Source: Streptomyces sp. Ru71 (GTDB lineage Bacteria; Actinomycetota; Actinomycetes; Streptomycetales; Streptomycetaceae). Taken from it: a stretch of 64,000 nucleotides of DNA. Under the pieces are notes generated by a model. The model did not search any database. It was not told where the DNA came from and worked only from the letters and a program-made list of their open reading frames with translations. Below, in pieces: positions 54,834 through 64,000 of the stretch (the first letter of the stretch is position 1; each line of letters opens with the position of its first letter). The stretch spans positions 207,135 to 271,134 of the forward strand of contig NZ_PQSS01000002.1 in the NCBI RefSeq assembly GCF_002920535.1, given 5' to 3'. The position numbers and the translations under genes are program-made.

Positions 54834-56359
54834 GCGTGGCGACAGGACGCATGGTCGCCGGCCGCTACGAACTGGCCACCCTGCTGGGCCAGGGCGGCAT
54901 GGGCCAGGTGTGGACGGCCTACGACCGCCGGCTGGACCGGCGGGTGGCCGTGAAGCTGCTGCGCCCCGACAAGGTCGCCGGGCAGGAGGCGGACGAACTG
55001 CGCCGCCGCTTCGTGCGCGAGTGCCGGGTCACCGCGCAGGTCGACCACCCCGGCCTGGTCACCGTGCACGACGCGGGCAGCGAGGGCGAGGAGCTGTTCC
55101 TCGTCATGCAGTACGTCGACGGCGCCGACCTGTCCGACCACCTCGCCGAGCACGACCCCTACCCGTGGCAGTGGGCGGTCGCGGTGGCCGCGCAGCTGTG
55201 CGCCGTGCTCAGCGCCGTGCACGCCGTGCCGATCGTCCACCGCGACCTCAAGCCGCGCAACGTGATGGTGAAGCAGGACGGCACGGTCACTGTGCTCGAC
55301 CTGGGCGTGGCCTCCGTGATGGACACCGACACCACACGGCTGACGCACACCGGCTCCCCCATCGGCTCGCCCGCCTACATGGCCCCCGAGCAGGCGATGG
55401 GCGGCGCGGTCGGCCCGTACACCGACCTGTACGCGCTCGGTGTGCTGCTGCACGAACTGCTCAGCGGCAACGTGCCGTTCGCCGGCTCCACCGCGCTCGG
55501 CGTGCTGCACCGGCACCTGTACGAGCCGCCGGTGCCGGTGCGCCGTATCCGCCCCGAGGTCCCCGAGGCGCTGGAGTCGCTGGTGCTGCGGCTGCTCGCC
55601 AAGGACCCGCAGCACCGGCCCGCCTCCGCGCAGCAGGTCTACGAGGAGCTGGCGCCGCTGCTGCCCGCGCGCGGCATGCCCAGCGGGGCACCGCTGGACC
55701 CCACCCGCCCCTTCCTGCGGCCGCACGCCCCCTGGCCGGACCGCGCCCGCACCCCCGCGCCCCAGCCGTCACCCACCACCACTCCCGCCGCCGGCAAGCC
55801 CGATGTCGCCGCCGCCGTCGACGAGGTCAAGCGGCTCCTCGGACAGGGCCGCATCACCCAGGCCGTCGACATCCTCGGCGCGATCCTGCCCGTCGCCGCC
55901 GAGGAGCACGGCACGCACTCCCCGGTCGTACGCACGCTGCGCAAGCAGTACGCCGCCACGCTCATGGACGACGGCCAGTACCGGCGGGCGCTGCCCGAAC
56001 TGCGCCGCCTGGCCGACGAGCGCGCCGCCGAGGCCGGCGCGTCCGACCCGCAGTCCCTGCGCTTCCGCTACGACGCCGCCCAGTGCCTGGAGCAGCTCGG
56101 CGAACCGGCGGCGGCACTGGCCGAGTACCGGGCGCTGCTGCCGTACTACGAGAACCAGTACGTCGCCGGCGACCCCGCGCTCGCGCACGAACTGCGCCGC
56201 CGCATCGGCCATCTGCTGCTCGCCCTCGGCGACCGGCCCGCCGCCCACGACACCCTGATGCGCCTGCTGCACGACGTGGAGCGGCTGCACGGCCCCGGCC
56301 ACCCGCTCGCCACGGACGTACGGCGGACCCTGCAGTGGCTCGGACAGGTGCGCGGATAG
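54830..56359 (+). CDS. Ser/Thr protein kinase with C-terminal TPR-like domain
   Basis: A 509-residue cytosolic kinase of the PknB class. Gly-loop GQGGMGQVW, catalytic Lys42 (VAVKLL), HRDLKPRNVM with Asp139, DLG in place of DFG (Asp157), and activation-segment GSPAYMAPEQ. No membrane span. The kinase ends near 280; a Pro-rich linker is followed by a helical repeat region (about 320-509) with TPR-like pairs (QYRRALPELRRLADERAAEA, PAAALAEYRALLPYY). Co-transcribed with the membrane protein upstream. Substrates unknown. Confidence 0.92.
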   Translation: MSVATGRMVAGRYELATLLGQGGMGQVWTAYDRRLDRRVAVKLLRPDKVAGQEADELRRRFVRECRVTAQVDHPGLVTVHDAGSEGEELFLVMQYVDGADLSDHLAEHDPYPWQWAVAVAAQLCAVLSAVHAVPIVHRDLKPRNVMVKQDGTVTVLDLGVASVMDTDTTRLTHTGSPIGSPAYMAPEQAMGGAVGPYTDLYALGVLLHELLSGNVPFAGSTALGVLHRHLYEPPVPVRRIRPEVPEALESLVLRLLAKDPQHRPASAQQVYEELAPLLPARGMPSGAPLDPTRPFLRPHAPWPDRARTPAPQPSPTTTPAAGKPDVAAAVDEVKRLLGQGRITQAVDILGAILPVAAEEHGTHSPVVRTLRKQYAATLMDDGQYRRALPELRRLADERAAEAGASDPQSLRFRYDAAQCLEQLGEPAAALAEYRALLPYYENQYVAGDPALAHELRRRIGHLLLALGDRPAAHDTLMRLLHDVERLHGPGHPLATDVRRTLQWLGQVRG

Positions 56360-56482
56360 CCTTTGCCGTGCCTTGGGCGATCTTTGCCGCGGGCGAGAGT
56401 CCGGGTTTCCGAAAGCGCGGCGCGGCCCCGGTTACCGTACGAGCCGCTCTAGCCGTCGTGTGAATCAAGGGGTGGGGTCGGC

Positions 56483-57313
56483 GTGGCCGGTCATCGTCAG
56501 TCGAAGAAGCGCAGATACGTCACCTGGGCGGTGACGGGCGCCGCCGTCGTCGCCGGGGCCGGCATCGCCGCCCAGCAGTCCATGGCGGCCACCACCTGGC
56601 CCGCGCAGCGGACGTTCACCGGCCGGGCGTTCGACACCTGCACCGCGCCCTCGCTCAGCGCGATGAAGGCCTGGCGTGCCGACGGCTACTACGGCGGCGC
56701 CGCCGTCTACGTCGGCGGCCGGAACCGCGGCTGCGGCCAGCCCAACCTCACCGCGTCCTGGGTGAAGTCGGTCAACGCCCAGGGCTGGAAGCTCATCCCG
56801 ATCTACGTCGGCGCGCAGCCCCCCTGCCAGACCAGCCGCAACCCGGAGAAGCTGACCGCCGCCACGGCCGCCTCCCTCGGCGCGAGCGACGCGCAGGACG
56901 CGGTGGCCAAGGCGTCCGCGCTCGGCATGAAGGCCGGCAGCGCGGTCTACCTCGACATGGAGCCGTACGACATCACGAACAAGGCGTGCAACGACGCCGT
57001 GCTGACGTACGTGCGCGCGTTCACGAAGGGGCTGCGGGCCAAGACCTACCGGGCCGGGTTCTACGGCTTCAGCAGCTCCAGCGCCAAGGCGATCGCCACG
57101 GCCACGAACAAGACGGACCTGCCGGGCAACCTCTGGTACGCGCTGTGGGACAAGAAGGAGACCACCACCGCGGACTGGCCGTGGGGCGCGACCCAGTTCA
57201 CCAACCACAGCCGCGGCCACCAGTACCAGGTGAACAGCAAGGAGACCCGCCGCGGCTACACGATCACCGTGGACCGGGACGCCTGGGACGCGCCGGTGGC
57301 CATCGTCGGCTGA
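56483..57313 (+). CDS. secreted DUF1906 (glycoside-hydrolase-like) protein
   Basis: A 276-residue secreted protein. The signal peptide carries a twin-Arg-like KKRRYVTWA start and ends near MAAT (about residue 37). The DUF1906/Rv2525c-type TIM-barrel-like domain follows: FDTCTAPSLSAMKAWRADGY, LIPIYVGAQPPCQ, VYLDMEPYD, YRAGFYGFSSS and NLWYALWDKKE. Family members are cell-wall-associated; activity is not established. GTG start; transcribed alone. Confidence 0.85.
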   Translation: MAGHRQSKKRRYVTWAVTGAAVVAGAGIAAQQSMAATTWPAQRTFTGRAFDTCTAPSLSAMKAWRADGYYGGAAVYVGGRNRGCGQPNLTASWVKSVNAQGWKLIPIYVGAQPPCQTSRNPEKLTAATAASLGASDAQDAVAKASALGMKAGSAVYLDMEPYDITNKACNDAVLTYVRAFTKGLRAKTYRAGFYGFSSSSAKAIATATNKTDLPGNLWYALWDKKETTTADWPWGATQFTNHSRGHQYQVNSKETRRGYTITVDRDAWDAPVAIVG

Positions 57314-57459
57314 CGACCTTCCCCGGCGGGCGCGCGCGGCGGTGCCCGAAGTGGCGGTGAATCGTTGGTCGAATGGGTTGGCCTCAGCTGCCCCACTGCC
57401 TACCATCGATCACCGCAAGACTTTGTGCACCGTCGCACAATCTCCTCGGGAGGTTCCCC

Positions 57460-58104
57460 TTGCACCGCCGCCGTCGCACCGCGCTCCTGCTGTCCGCCGC
57501 GATCGCCGCGGCGCCCCTGCTCACCGCCTGCGGAAGCGACTCGCATCCCGGCGCCGCGGCCGTCGTCGGCGGCCAGAAGATCACCGTCTCCCAGCTGGAG
57601 AACCGGGTGAACGAGGTCCGCTCGGCGCAGCGCGCGGCGGCGGGTGACCAGGCGAACTACGCCCGGGTGGTCGCCGGCACCGGCAGTCTCACCCGGCAGA
57701 CCCTGCACGGCATGCTCCTGGACGAGGTGCTGCACCGCGCCGCGCAGGACGCGGGCGTCTCCGTCACCCGCCGTGACGTGCAGGAACTGCGCGCGGGCGT
57801 GGAGCAGCAGCTCGGCGGCGCGAAGGCCCTGGAGGCGGCCTGGCTGCGCGAGTACGGCATCCCGCCGCAGCGCGTCGACGACAACCTGCGCCTGCAGGCC
57901 GAGGCCCAGAAGCTCGCCGCGAAGCTGGGCACGAGCACGGACCAGCCCGCCTTCTGGAAGGCCCTGTCCAAGGCGTCGGAGGAACTGGGCGTGGACGTCA
58001 ACCCGCGCTACGGCGCATGGGACGTCCAGAAGGTCGGCAGGGTCGACGTGAAGACCCCGTGGGTCCGCGAGGTCACGGCGACGACGCAGCAGCAGCCGAC
58101 GTAA
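57460..58104 (+). CDS. SurA N-terminal-domain lipoprotein (putative chaperone)
   Basis: A 214-residue lipoprotein. A TTG start at 57460 with GGGAGG six bases upstream gives a perfect type II signal peptide (lipobox LTAC, Cys24). Residues about 30-140 follow the SurA/PrsA N-terminal pattern (AAVVGGQKITVSQLENRV, LLDEVLHRAAQDAGVSVTRR). No PPIase domain. It probably assists folding of exported proteins. It lies 127 bases before mazG, separated by a repeat element. Confidence 0.85.
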   Translation: MHRRRRTALLLSAAIAAAPLLTACGSDSHPGAAAVVGGQKITVSQLENRVNEVRSAQRAAAGDQANYARVVAGTGSLTRQTLHGMLLDEVLHRAAQDAGVSVTRRDVQELRAGVEQQLGGAKALEAAWLREYGIPPQRVDDNLRLQAEAQKLAAKLGTSTDQPAFWKALSKASEELGVDVNPRYGAWDVQKVGRVDVKTPWVREVTATTQQQPT

Positions 58105-58137
58105 CGGGACCTCCCGGCCGACGGCGAGGCATCCAAC

Positions 58138-58170
58138 CAAGGGGCGCGGGGAACTGCGCGACCAGCCACA
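58138..58170. repeat. recurrent Streptomyces intergenic repeat
   Basis: Contains GGGGCGCGGGGAACTGCGCG followed by ACCAGCCACA. From general knowledge, near-identical copies (GGGGCGCGGGGAACTGCGCGACAAGCCAC type) occur many times in Streptomyces intergenic DNA. It can fold through GCGCGGGGAACTGCGC. Here it separates the SurA-like gene from mazG. Confidence 0.65.
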
Positions 58171-58231
58171 GACAACCCGCGCCCGCCCGCCCCCAGGCAC
58201 CCCCCGAGCTGGTGGGCGGTACGTTCGAAGC

Positions 58232-59269
58232 GTGAACACCGCAAACCCCGGCCGCATCGTCCTGCTCACCACCAGCCACAGAGTCGCCCCGGGCCTCCTC
58301 TCCTGGCCCGCCTGGAAGGCACTCCGCGAGGCCGACAGGGTGCTGTGCGCCGACGACACCCACCCCCAGCTCCCCTACCTCCGCGAGGCCGGCGTCGACG
58401 TCGAGGTGACCGCCGCGACCGCCGAGGAACTCCTCGCCGCCTGCGAAGGCGACCGCACGGTCGTCGTCGTGGCGAGCGGCGAGGGCGAACCCGCGCTGAC
58501 CGACGGCCTGGCACGGCTCGCCGGCTCCGGCCGCGTCAGCATGCCGGAGCTGGAGCTGCTGCCCGCCTCCTACGACCTGCCCGGCGCCCGCCTCCTGGAC
58601 CTCGTGCAGGTCATGGACCGTATCCGCGCCGCCTGCCCGTGGTCCTCGCGGCAGACCCACGAGGGCCTGGCGAAGTACGCCATGGAGGAGGCGTACGAGC
58701 TGGTCGAGGCGATCGAGGACGGCGACCGCGACGAGCTGCGCGAGGAACTGGGCGACGTCCTGCTCCAGGTGGTCTTCCACGCCCGGATCGCCCAGGAGGA
58801 CGCCGAGGCGCCCTTCTCCATCGACGACGTGGCCGGCGGTATCGTCGCCAAGCTCATCCACCGCCACCCGCACGTCTTCGGGGACGCCACCGCCACCACC
58901 CCCGAGGAGGTCAAGGAGCACTGGCTGCGCACCAAGGCGCAGGAGAAGCGGCGTGCCTCCGTCACCGAGGGCATCCCGCTGCACCAGCCCGCCCTCTCCC
59001 TCGCAGCCAAGCTCGCCGCCCGCGCCCGTACGGCCGGCCTGGACGTGGAGCTGCCGCAGGGCGACGGCATCGGCTACCGGCTGCTCACGCTCGCCGCCGG
59101 CGCCGAGGCGGAGGGCGTCGACCCCGAGACGTCCCTGCGCGCGGCGGCCCGCGCCTACCGGGACGCGATCCGCGAGGCCGAGGGCGTCGCCCCGGACGAG
59201 GTGTCCGCCGGCCTCACCCCCCACCGCGACGCGGAGGCCCACCCGGAGCCGGATACCGTCGAGGAGTGA
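58232..59269 (+). CDS. mazG: nucleoside triphosphate pyrophosphohydrolase with vestigial N-terminal methylase-like domain
   Basis: A 345-residue protein. Residues 1-110 look like a shortened tetrapyrrole-methylase-type domain (GRIVLLTTSHRVAPGLLSWP), as in YabN-like proteins. Residues about 130-330 are MazG: CPWSSRQTHEGLAKYAMEEA, EEAYELVEAIEDGDRDELRE and LGDVLLQVVFHA give the EExxE...ExxD metal site. It degrades non-canonical NTPs. GTG start. Its stop is fused by GTGA to the P450 gene. Confidence 0.92.
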   Translation: MNTANPGRIVLLTTSHRVAPGLLSWPAWKALREADRVLCADDTHPQLPYLREAGVDVEVTAATAEELLAACEGDRTVVVVASGEGEPALTDGLARLAGSGRVSMPELELLPASYDLPGARLLDLVQVMDRIRAACPWSSRQTHEGLAKYAMEEAYELVEAIEDGDRDELREELGDVLLQVVFHARIAQEDAEAPFSIDDVAGGIVAKLIHRHPHVFGDATATTPEEVKEHWLRTKAQEKRRASVTEGIPLHQPALSLAAKLAARARTAGLDVELPQGDGIGYRLLTLAAGAEAEGVDPETSLRAAARAYRDAIREAEGVAPDEVSAGLTPHRDAEAHPEPDTVEE

Positions 59270-60561
59270 GTGACCAGCCCGCTGACCGGCCCGCCGCGCG
59301 GCACCCCGCCGGCCCCGCCCCCGAACTCTTCACCTGGGAGTTCGCCACCGACCCCTACCCCGCCTACGCCTGGCTGCGCGAGCACGAACCCGTGCGCCGC
59401 ACCCGGCTGCCCAGCGGGGTGGAGGCCTGGCTGGTCACCCGGTACGCCGACGCCCGCCAGGCCCTCGCCGACCAGCGTCTGAGCAAGAACCCGGCGCACC
59501 ACGACGAGCCGGCGCACGCCAAGGGCAAGACCGGCATCCCCGGGGAGCGCAAGGCGGAGCTGATGACGCACCTGCTGAACATCGACCCGCCGGACCACAC
59601 CCGGCTGCGCCGGCTGGTCAGCAAGGCGTTCACGCCACGCCGCGTCGCCGAGTTCGCGCCCCGGGTGCAGGAGCTGACCGACCACCTCATCGACCGGTTC
59701 GCCGAGCGCGGCTCCGCCGACCTCATCCACGAGTTCGCCTTCCCGCTGCCCATCTACGCCATCTGCGACCTGCTCGGCGTCCCGCGCGAGGACCAGGACG
59801 ACTTCCGGGACTGGGCGGGCATGATGATCCGGCACGGCGGCGGGCCGAGGGGCGGGGTCGCCCGGTCGGTGAAGAAGATGCGCGGCTACCTCGCCGAGCT
59901 GATCCACCGGAAGCGGCAGGCGCTGCCCGCCGAACCGGCTCCCGGCGAGGACCTCATCTCGGGTCTGATCCGCGCCTCCGACCACGGTGAGCACCTCACC
60001 GAGAACGAGGCCGCCGCCATGGCCTTCATCCTGCTGTTCGCCGGCTTCGAGACGACCGTGAACCTGATCGGCAACGGCACCTACGCCCTGCTCACCCACC
60101 CCGGGCAGCGCCGGCGGCTGCAGGAGTCGCTGGCCGCGCGGGACACCGCGCTGCTGGAGACGGGCGTGGAGGAGCTGCTGCGCTACGACGGCCCGGTGGA
60201 GCTGGCGACCTGGCGGTTCGCCACCGAGCCGCTCACCATCGGCGGGCAGGACATCGCACCGGGCGACCCCGTCCTCGTCGTCCTGGCCGCCGCCGACCGC
60301 GACCCCGCGCGCTTCCCCGAACCCGATGTGCTGGACCTCGCCCGCCGCGACAACCAGCACCTCGGCTACGGCCACGGCATCCACTACTGCCTCGGCGCCC
60401 CGCTGGCCCGCCTGGAGGGCCAGACCGCGCTGGCCACGCTGCTCACCCGGCTGCCGGACCTGCGGCTCGCGGCCGACCCGGCCGAGCTGCGCTGGCGCGG
60501 CGGGCTCATCATGCGGGGTCTGCGCACCCTGCCGGTGGAGTTCACCCCGGTGCGCGGCTGA
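59266..60561 (+). CDS. cytochrome P450, probable CYP107U1 ortholog
   Basis: A 431-residue soluble P450. I-helix FAGFETTVN, K-helix EELLR (ExxR), and heme loop LGYGHGIHYCLGAPLARLEG with the Cys ligand; Tyr replaces the usual Phe at the first loop position. The GTG at 59266 overlaps the mazG stop, giving MSDQPADRP; other nearby GTGs are out of frame. By position (next to mazG and rpf genes) it matches S. coelicolor SCO3099, CYP107U1, reported as needed for sporulation. Redox partners are not encoded nearby. Confidence 0.9.
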   Translation: MSDQPADRPAARHPAGPAPELFTWEFATDPYPAYAWLREHEPVRRTRLPSGVEAWLVTRYADARQALADQRLSKNPAHHDEPAHAKGKTGIPGERKAELMTHLLNIDPPDHTRLRRLVSKAFTPRRVAEFAPRVQELTDHLIDRFAERGSADLIHEFAFPLPIYAICDLLGVPREDQDDFRDWAGMMIRHGGGPRGGVARSVKKMRGYLAELIHRKRQALPAEPAPGEDLISGLIRASDHGEHLTENEAAAMAFILLFAGFETTVNLIGNGTYALLTHPGQRRRLQESLAARDTALLETGVEELLRYDGPVELATWRFATEPLTIGGQDIAPGDPVLVVLAAADRDPARFPEPDVLDLARRDNQHLGYGHGIHYCLGAPLARLEGQTALATLLTRLPDLRLAADPAELRWRGGLIMRGLRTLPVEFTPVRG

Positions 60562-60568
60562 GGGACCG

Positions 60569-61252
60569 TCAGTAGTCCAGCGACGCGTACCAGTCCCCGC
60601 GCCCGCCCGGCGTCAGGTCCAGCAGGTGCCAGACGGGGTTGAGCAGGTCGATGCCGCGTTCCCGGATGTCGTCGGCCATGCGCGGATGGGCGGAGTAGAA
60701 GTGGCGGACCGTGCCGTCGCCGTCCCGGGTGAAGACGGAGACGGTGGAGTCCTGCGCCCCGTCCTCGTCCTCGCTGCCCAGGTCGTACTTGAAGGTGCTG
60801 TCCCCGCAGCTGAGCAGGCGCAGCCGGGACCAGCCGCGGTCGCGGGCGTGCGCGCGCAGGGCGGCGGGGCCGGCGGCCGCGGCGACGACGAAGTCGGCGT
60901 TCTGCGCGAGGTGGCGGGCGACGCCGTCGAAGCCGTCGATCCACAGGGTGCACATCGGGCAGGGGCTGGTCTGCTGCTTGCCGTACATGAAGTGGTAGAC
61001 GACGAGCGCCCGGTCCGGGCCGGTGAACAGCTCGCTCAGCCGGACCTCGCGGACGGGTTCGTCGCCGGCGTCGAGGTCCGCGGGACCCTCCAGGAAGACG
61101 TAGTCCTCGACCTCGGGCCCGGGTGGCAGCGCCCTGCGCCGTGCCGCGACCTGCTCGCGGTGGCGCATCAGCTCGATCTCGGCGAGGCGGAGTTCTTCGC
61201 GGGCGGCGAGGTACTCGGCGGATTCGCCGGACAGTCGGGTGTGCCGGTGCAA
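60569..61252 (-). CDS. DUF899 thioredoxin-like protein
   Basis: A 227-residue protein. The DUF899 pattern is clear: an N-terminal helix (AAREELRLAEIELMRHREQV), DYVFLEGP, LVVYHFMYG, CPMCTLWIDGFDGVARHL with the CxxC pair, SCGDSTFKYDLG, VSVFTRDGDGTVRHFYSAHP and NPVWHLLDLTP. The fold is thioredoxin-like; activity is not established. Convergent with the P450 gene, seven bases apart. ATG start at 61252. Confidence 0.9.
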   Translation of the reverse strand: MHRHTRLSGESAEYLAAREELRLAEIELMRHREQVAARRRALPPGPEVEDYVFLEGPADLDAGDEPVREVRLSELFTGPDRALVVYHFMYGKQQTSPCPMCTLWIDGFDGVARHLAQNADFVVAAAAGPAALRAHARDRGWSRLRLLSCGDSTFKYDLGSEDEDGAQDSTVSVFTRDGDGTVRHFYSAHPRMADDIRERGIDLLNPVWHLLDLTPGGRGDWYASLDY

Positions 61253-61319
61253 CGCGTCCTCCTGGCTGGGAAGCCCCCCAGGTCATGTAGGACTCATGGT
61301 GTATCTGACGTGCCGTCGA

Positions 61320-61348
61320 CACAAAGATGACACACCTTCAACTTTGTG
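61320..61348. promoter_or_regulatory. inverted repeat upstream of the first rpf gene
   Basis: CACAAAG (61320-61326) and CTTTGTG (61342-61348), 15 bases apart, in an AT-richer stretch. GTGATCTTCACGTGATC follows at 61346-61362. Possible operator in the divergent DUF899/rpf region. Confidence 0.4.
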
Positions 61349-61475
61349 ATCTTCACGTGATCTGCGCGGCATGAACTTGTGACTGGAGATCGTCAGCCGA
61401 TACGTTCACTCGTCAGCGTGACACCGAGCCCCTCAGGCGTCGCGCCGTCACTGCTGTCTCGCGAAAGGTCACCGC

Positions 61476-62543
61476 ATGCTCTCCGGGAACGGTCGTCACC
61501 GTCGCCCCCGTCAGGCTCCGGCCCTCCTCGTCGCGGCCGGAGTGACCGGCTCCGCGGTCGCCATCCCGCTGCTCGGCGCCGCGAGCGCGCACGCGGCGGA
61601 CGGCACCACGTGGGACAAGGTGGCCCAGTGCGAGAGCGGCGGGCGCTGGAGCGACAACCCCGGCATCGGGCTGTACGGCGGCCTGCACCTGTCGCAGGAC
61701 GACTGGGAGAGCCACGGCGGCCTGGAGTACGCGGCCCGGCCGGACCTCGCCAGCCGCTCGCAGCAGATAGCCGTCGCCGAGAAGATCCTCGCGGACGAGG
61801 GCGTCAGCCGCTGGACGCTGTGCGCGCTGAGTTCGGGGCTGTCCGGGGACTCCTCCTCGGCGGACGTCGACACGGGTGTGCCGGGCGACACGGCGAGCGC
61901 CGGCTCGGCCTCCGCGGGTGCGACCGCCGGCTCCTCCGGTTCCGCCTCGGGATCCTCCGAGTCGTCCGGAACCTCTGAAAGCTCCGGTACCTCCGGTTCG
62001 GTGGACTCGCCCGGCTTGTCCGACTCCTCCGGGACGCCCTCGGACGCCGCGACCACGCCTCCCTCCCAGACGCCCTCCACGGGCGCCACCGGGCAGCCCT
62101 CTGACGGCCCGTCGTCCACCACCCCGCCCGCGAGCGGTACGGCCGTGCCCGGCGCTTCCGCCAGCCCGGACCCGGTCGCGACACCGCCGTCCGGCAGCCC
62201 CTCCACGGGTGCCCCAAACAGCGACGATCCGGACAACCTGCAGCAGATCGTCGGTTCTTCGGACCTCGTCGACACCGGCGCCCTCGGCGGCACCGGCCGC
62301 CATCGCGGCGCCAGCGCGGAGGAGGGTGCGGCCGACGTGAGCGCGGCGCCCGCCGCCGGCCGGCACGCCTCGCGCTACACCGTGCGCACCGGGGACAGCC
62401 TCACCTCCATCGCCGACTCCCTTGGCGTCGAGGGCGGGTGGCGCGCGCTGTACGAGGAGAACAAGGAAGCGATCGGTGCCGACCCGAGCAGTATCGTGCC
62501 CGGTCAGACGCTGGTTGTCGGGGGCGAAACGGGCGAAAAGTAG
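61476..62543 (+). CDS. rpfC: Rpf-type muralytic enzyme with LysM domain
   Basis: A 355-residue secreted protein. Signal peptide 1-40 (ends AHA). Transglycosylase-like Rpf domain at 41-120: [20 protein letters not shown] with catalytic Glu53, then YGGLHLSQDDWES. A long Ser/Thr/Pro linker (about 128-290) and one LysM domain at 305-350 (YTVRTGDSLTSIADSLGVEG) follow. It cleaves peptidoglycan and helps spore germination and growth restart. Symbol by synteny with S. coelicolor SCO3098, recalled and not checked. Confidence 0.88.
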   Translation: MLSGNGRHRRPRQAPALLVAAGVTGSAVAIPLLGAASAHAADGTTWDKVAQCESGGRWSDNPGIGLYGGLHLSQDDWESHGGLEYAARPDLASRSQQIAVAEKILADEGVSRWTLCALSSGLSGDSSSADVDTGVPGDTASAGSASAGATAGSSGSASGSSESSGTSESSGTSGSVDSPGLSDSSGTPSDAATTPPSQTPSTGATGQPSDGPSSTTPPASGTAVPGASASPDPVATPPSGSPSTGAPNSDDPDNLQQIVGSSDLVDTGALGGTGRHRGASAEEGAADVSAAPAAGRHASRYTVRTGDSLTSIADSLGVEGGWRALYEENKEAIGADPSSIVPGQTLVVGGETGEK

Positions 62544-62690
62544 CGGGAGTTGACGCCCGGTTTTGAGACTGATGTCCGGTTTGGTGAAAGTGTGGGATGA
62601 GTCTCAGAAGCCGTGATCGTCTTTGAAATTCCGCCGAACGCCTGTCTACGGTCATGACCGCTCGCCACCGCGAGCCCCGGCCGGCCGCAA

Positions 62691-63575
<885 letters not shown>

Positions 63576-63587
63576 CCCCCACGATCC

Positions 63588-63629
63588 CCCCGCCCCGGCG
63601 CGTGTTCCCCCGTACGCACCGGGGCGGGG
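63588..63629 (+). terminator. rpfA terminator, copy 1
   Basis: CCCCGCCCCGG pairs with CCGGGGCGGGG (63588-63598 with 63619-63629), extended by GCGT/ACGC. It lies 12 bases after the rpfA stop. Confidence 0.85.
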
Positions 63630-63846
63630 CTCTGTCCGGGCGGGTGGGGCGAGGCCGCCTCGGCGGCAGATGTCGGGCGGGGCAGCGTCGGGGTGGGCGA
63701 GGCGGCCCCCGGCGGGCGGCTCGCCTCCGACGGCGGGCGGTGAGGGAGCGAAACGCCCTGGCCCCCCGATGCCCTCGCCCCGGCGCCCCGCCCCCAACGC
63801 CCCGGCGCCGACGCCTCTGTCCCCGGCGCCTCCGTCCCCACAATCC

Positions 63847-63888
63847 CCCCGCCCCGGTGCGCGTTCCCCCGTGCGCGCCGGGGCGGGG
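63847..63888. repeat. second copy of the rpfA terminator hairpin
   Basis: CCCCGCCCCGG (63847-63857) pairs with CCGGGGCGGGG (63878-63888), and the inner arms and TTCCCCCGT loop match copy 1 (259 bases upstream). Between and after the copies (63630-64000) there is only GC-rich, repeat-rich DNA with no gene seen. Confidence 0.75.
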
Positions 63889-64000
63889 TCTCTTCGGCCC
63901 ACCCTGCGGGTCGCGGGGCGGGGTGAGGGTGTGCCGGCGGCGGACGTACCGCGTCGGCGTGGCGGGGCCGCGTCGGGGTGGGCGTGGCGGGTCCCGGCGC

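Noticed and set aside
59270..59482. Short frame starting with GTG at 59270 as a separate gene
   Set aside because: It lies inside the P450 gene in another frame; the true P450 start is GTG 59266.
61253..61475. Possible second ydaO riboswitch before the first rpf gene
   Set aside because: The GAATCCTG and GGGGGACCCA core segments are absent; only an inverted repeat was found.

Overview
The window is a high-GC actinobacterial chromosome segment, almost certainly Streptomyces. Evidence: very strong G/C third-position bias, many GTG and one TTG start, leaderless and ATGA/GTGA-coupled genes, XRE/DUF397 pairs, LAXTG sortase anchors, Rpf muralytic enzymes, and a gene order (galT-galE-galK, tamR/tam, desaturase, ppc, pth-rplY-prs-glmU, ftsX-type ABC exporter, mfd, mazG, P450, two rpf genes) that matches from memory the core chromosome of S. 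coelicolor from about SCO3138 down to SCO3097. No prophage, insertion sequence, CRISPR array or replication origin was seen.

Layout. 1-2229: end of galT, then galE and galK (Leloir pathway). 2393-7088: accessory operon of a lipoprotein, a frameshifted secreted protein, a type VII secretion-like substrate and small partners. 7132-11278: GNAT, orphan LuxR-type response regulator, divergent tamR/tam with a tandem operator, VOC protein, CsbD protein. 10601-12285: desaturase and its TetR regulator with a tandem repeat upstream. 12577-15306: ppc. 15375-20833 (minus strand): LAETG surface protein, membrane protein, pth, rplY/ctc, prs, glmU, preceded by a tRNA-Gln. 21226-28029: orphan histidine kinase and a compact deaminase/SUKH immunity-type cluster. 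28221-31183: coiled-coil protein and an SSS solute symporter with its DUF485 partner.

31490-38683 is the most notable part. Four tightly packed genes encode SEFIR-EAD2, EAD2-VMAP, a MoxR-type AAA+ ATPase, and a 1190-residue vWA/NTPase/protease-like/TIR fusion. I read this as an NTP-dependent conflict (immunity or suicide) system with two possible TIR-class effectors. It is followed by a convergent XRE/DUF397 pair in which DUF397 carries an internal duplication.

39875-54150: MFS exporter, ABC exporter, mfd, an MT0933-type small protein, an HNH lipoprotein, two secreted or lipid-anchored proteins, and an N6-DNA methylase-like protein with an altered catalytic motif. 54258-63575: membrane protein plus Ser/Thr kinase, DUF1906 protein, SurA-like lipoprotein, mazG coupled to a cytochrome P450, a DUF899 protein, and two Rpf-type muramidases, the second behind a c-di-AMP (ydaO) riboswitch. 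The last 425 bases hold a duplicated terminator hairpin and no gene.
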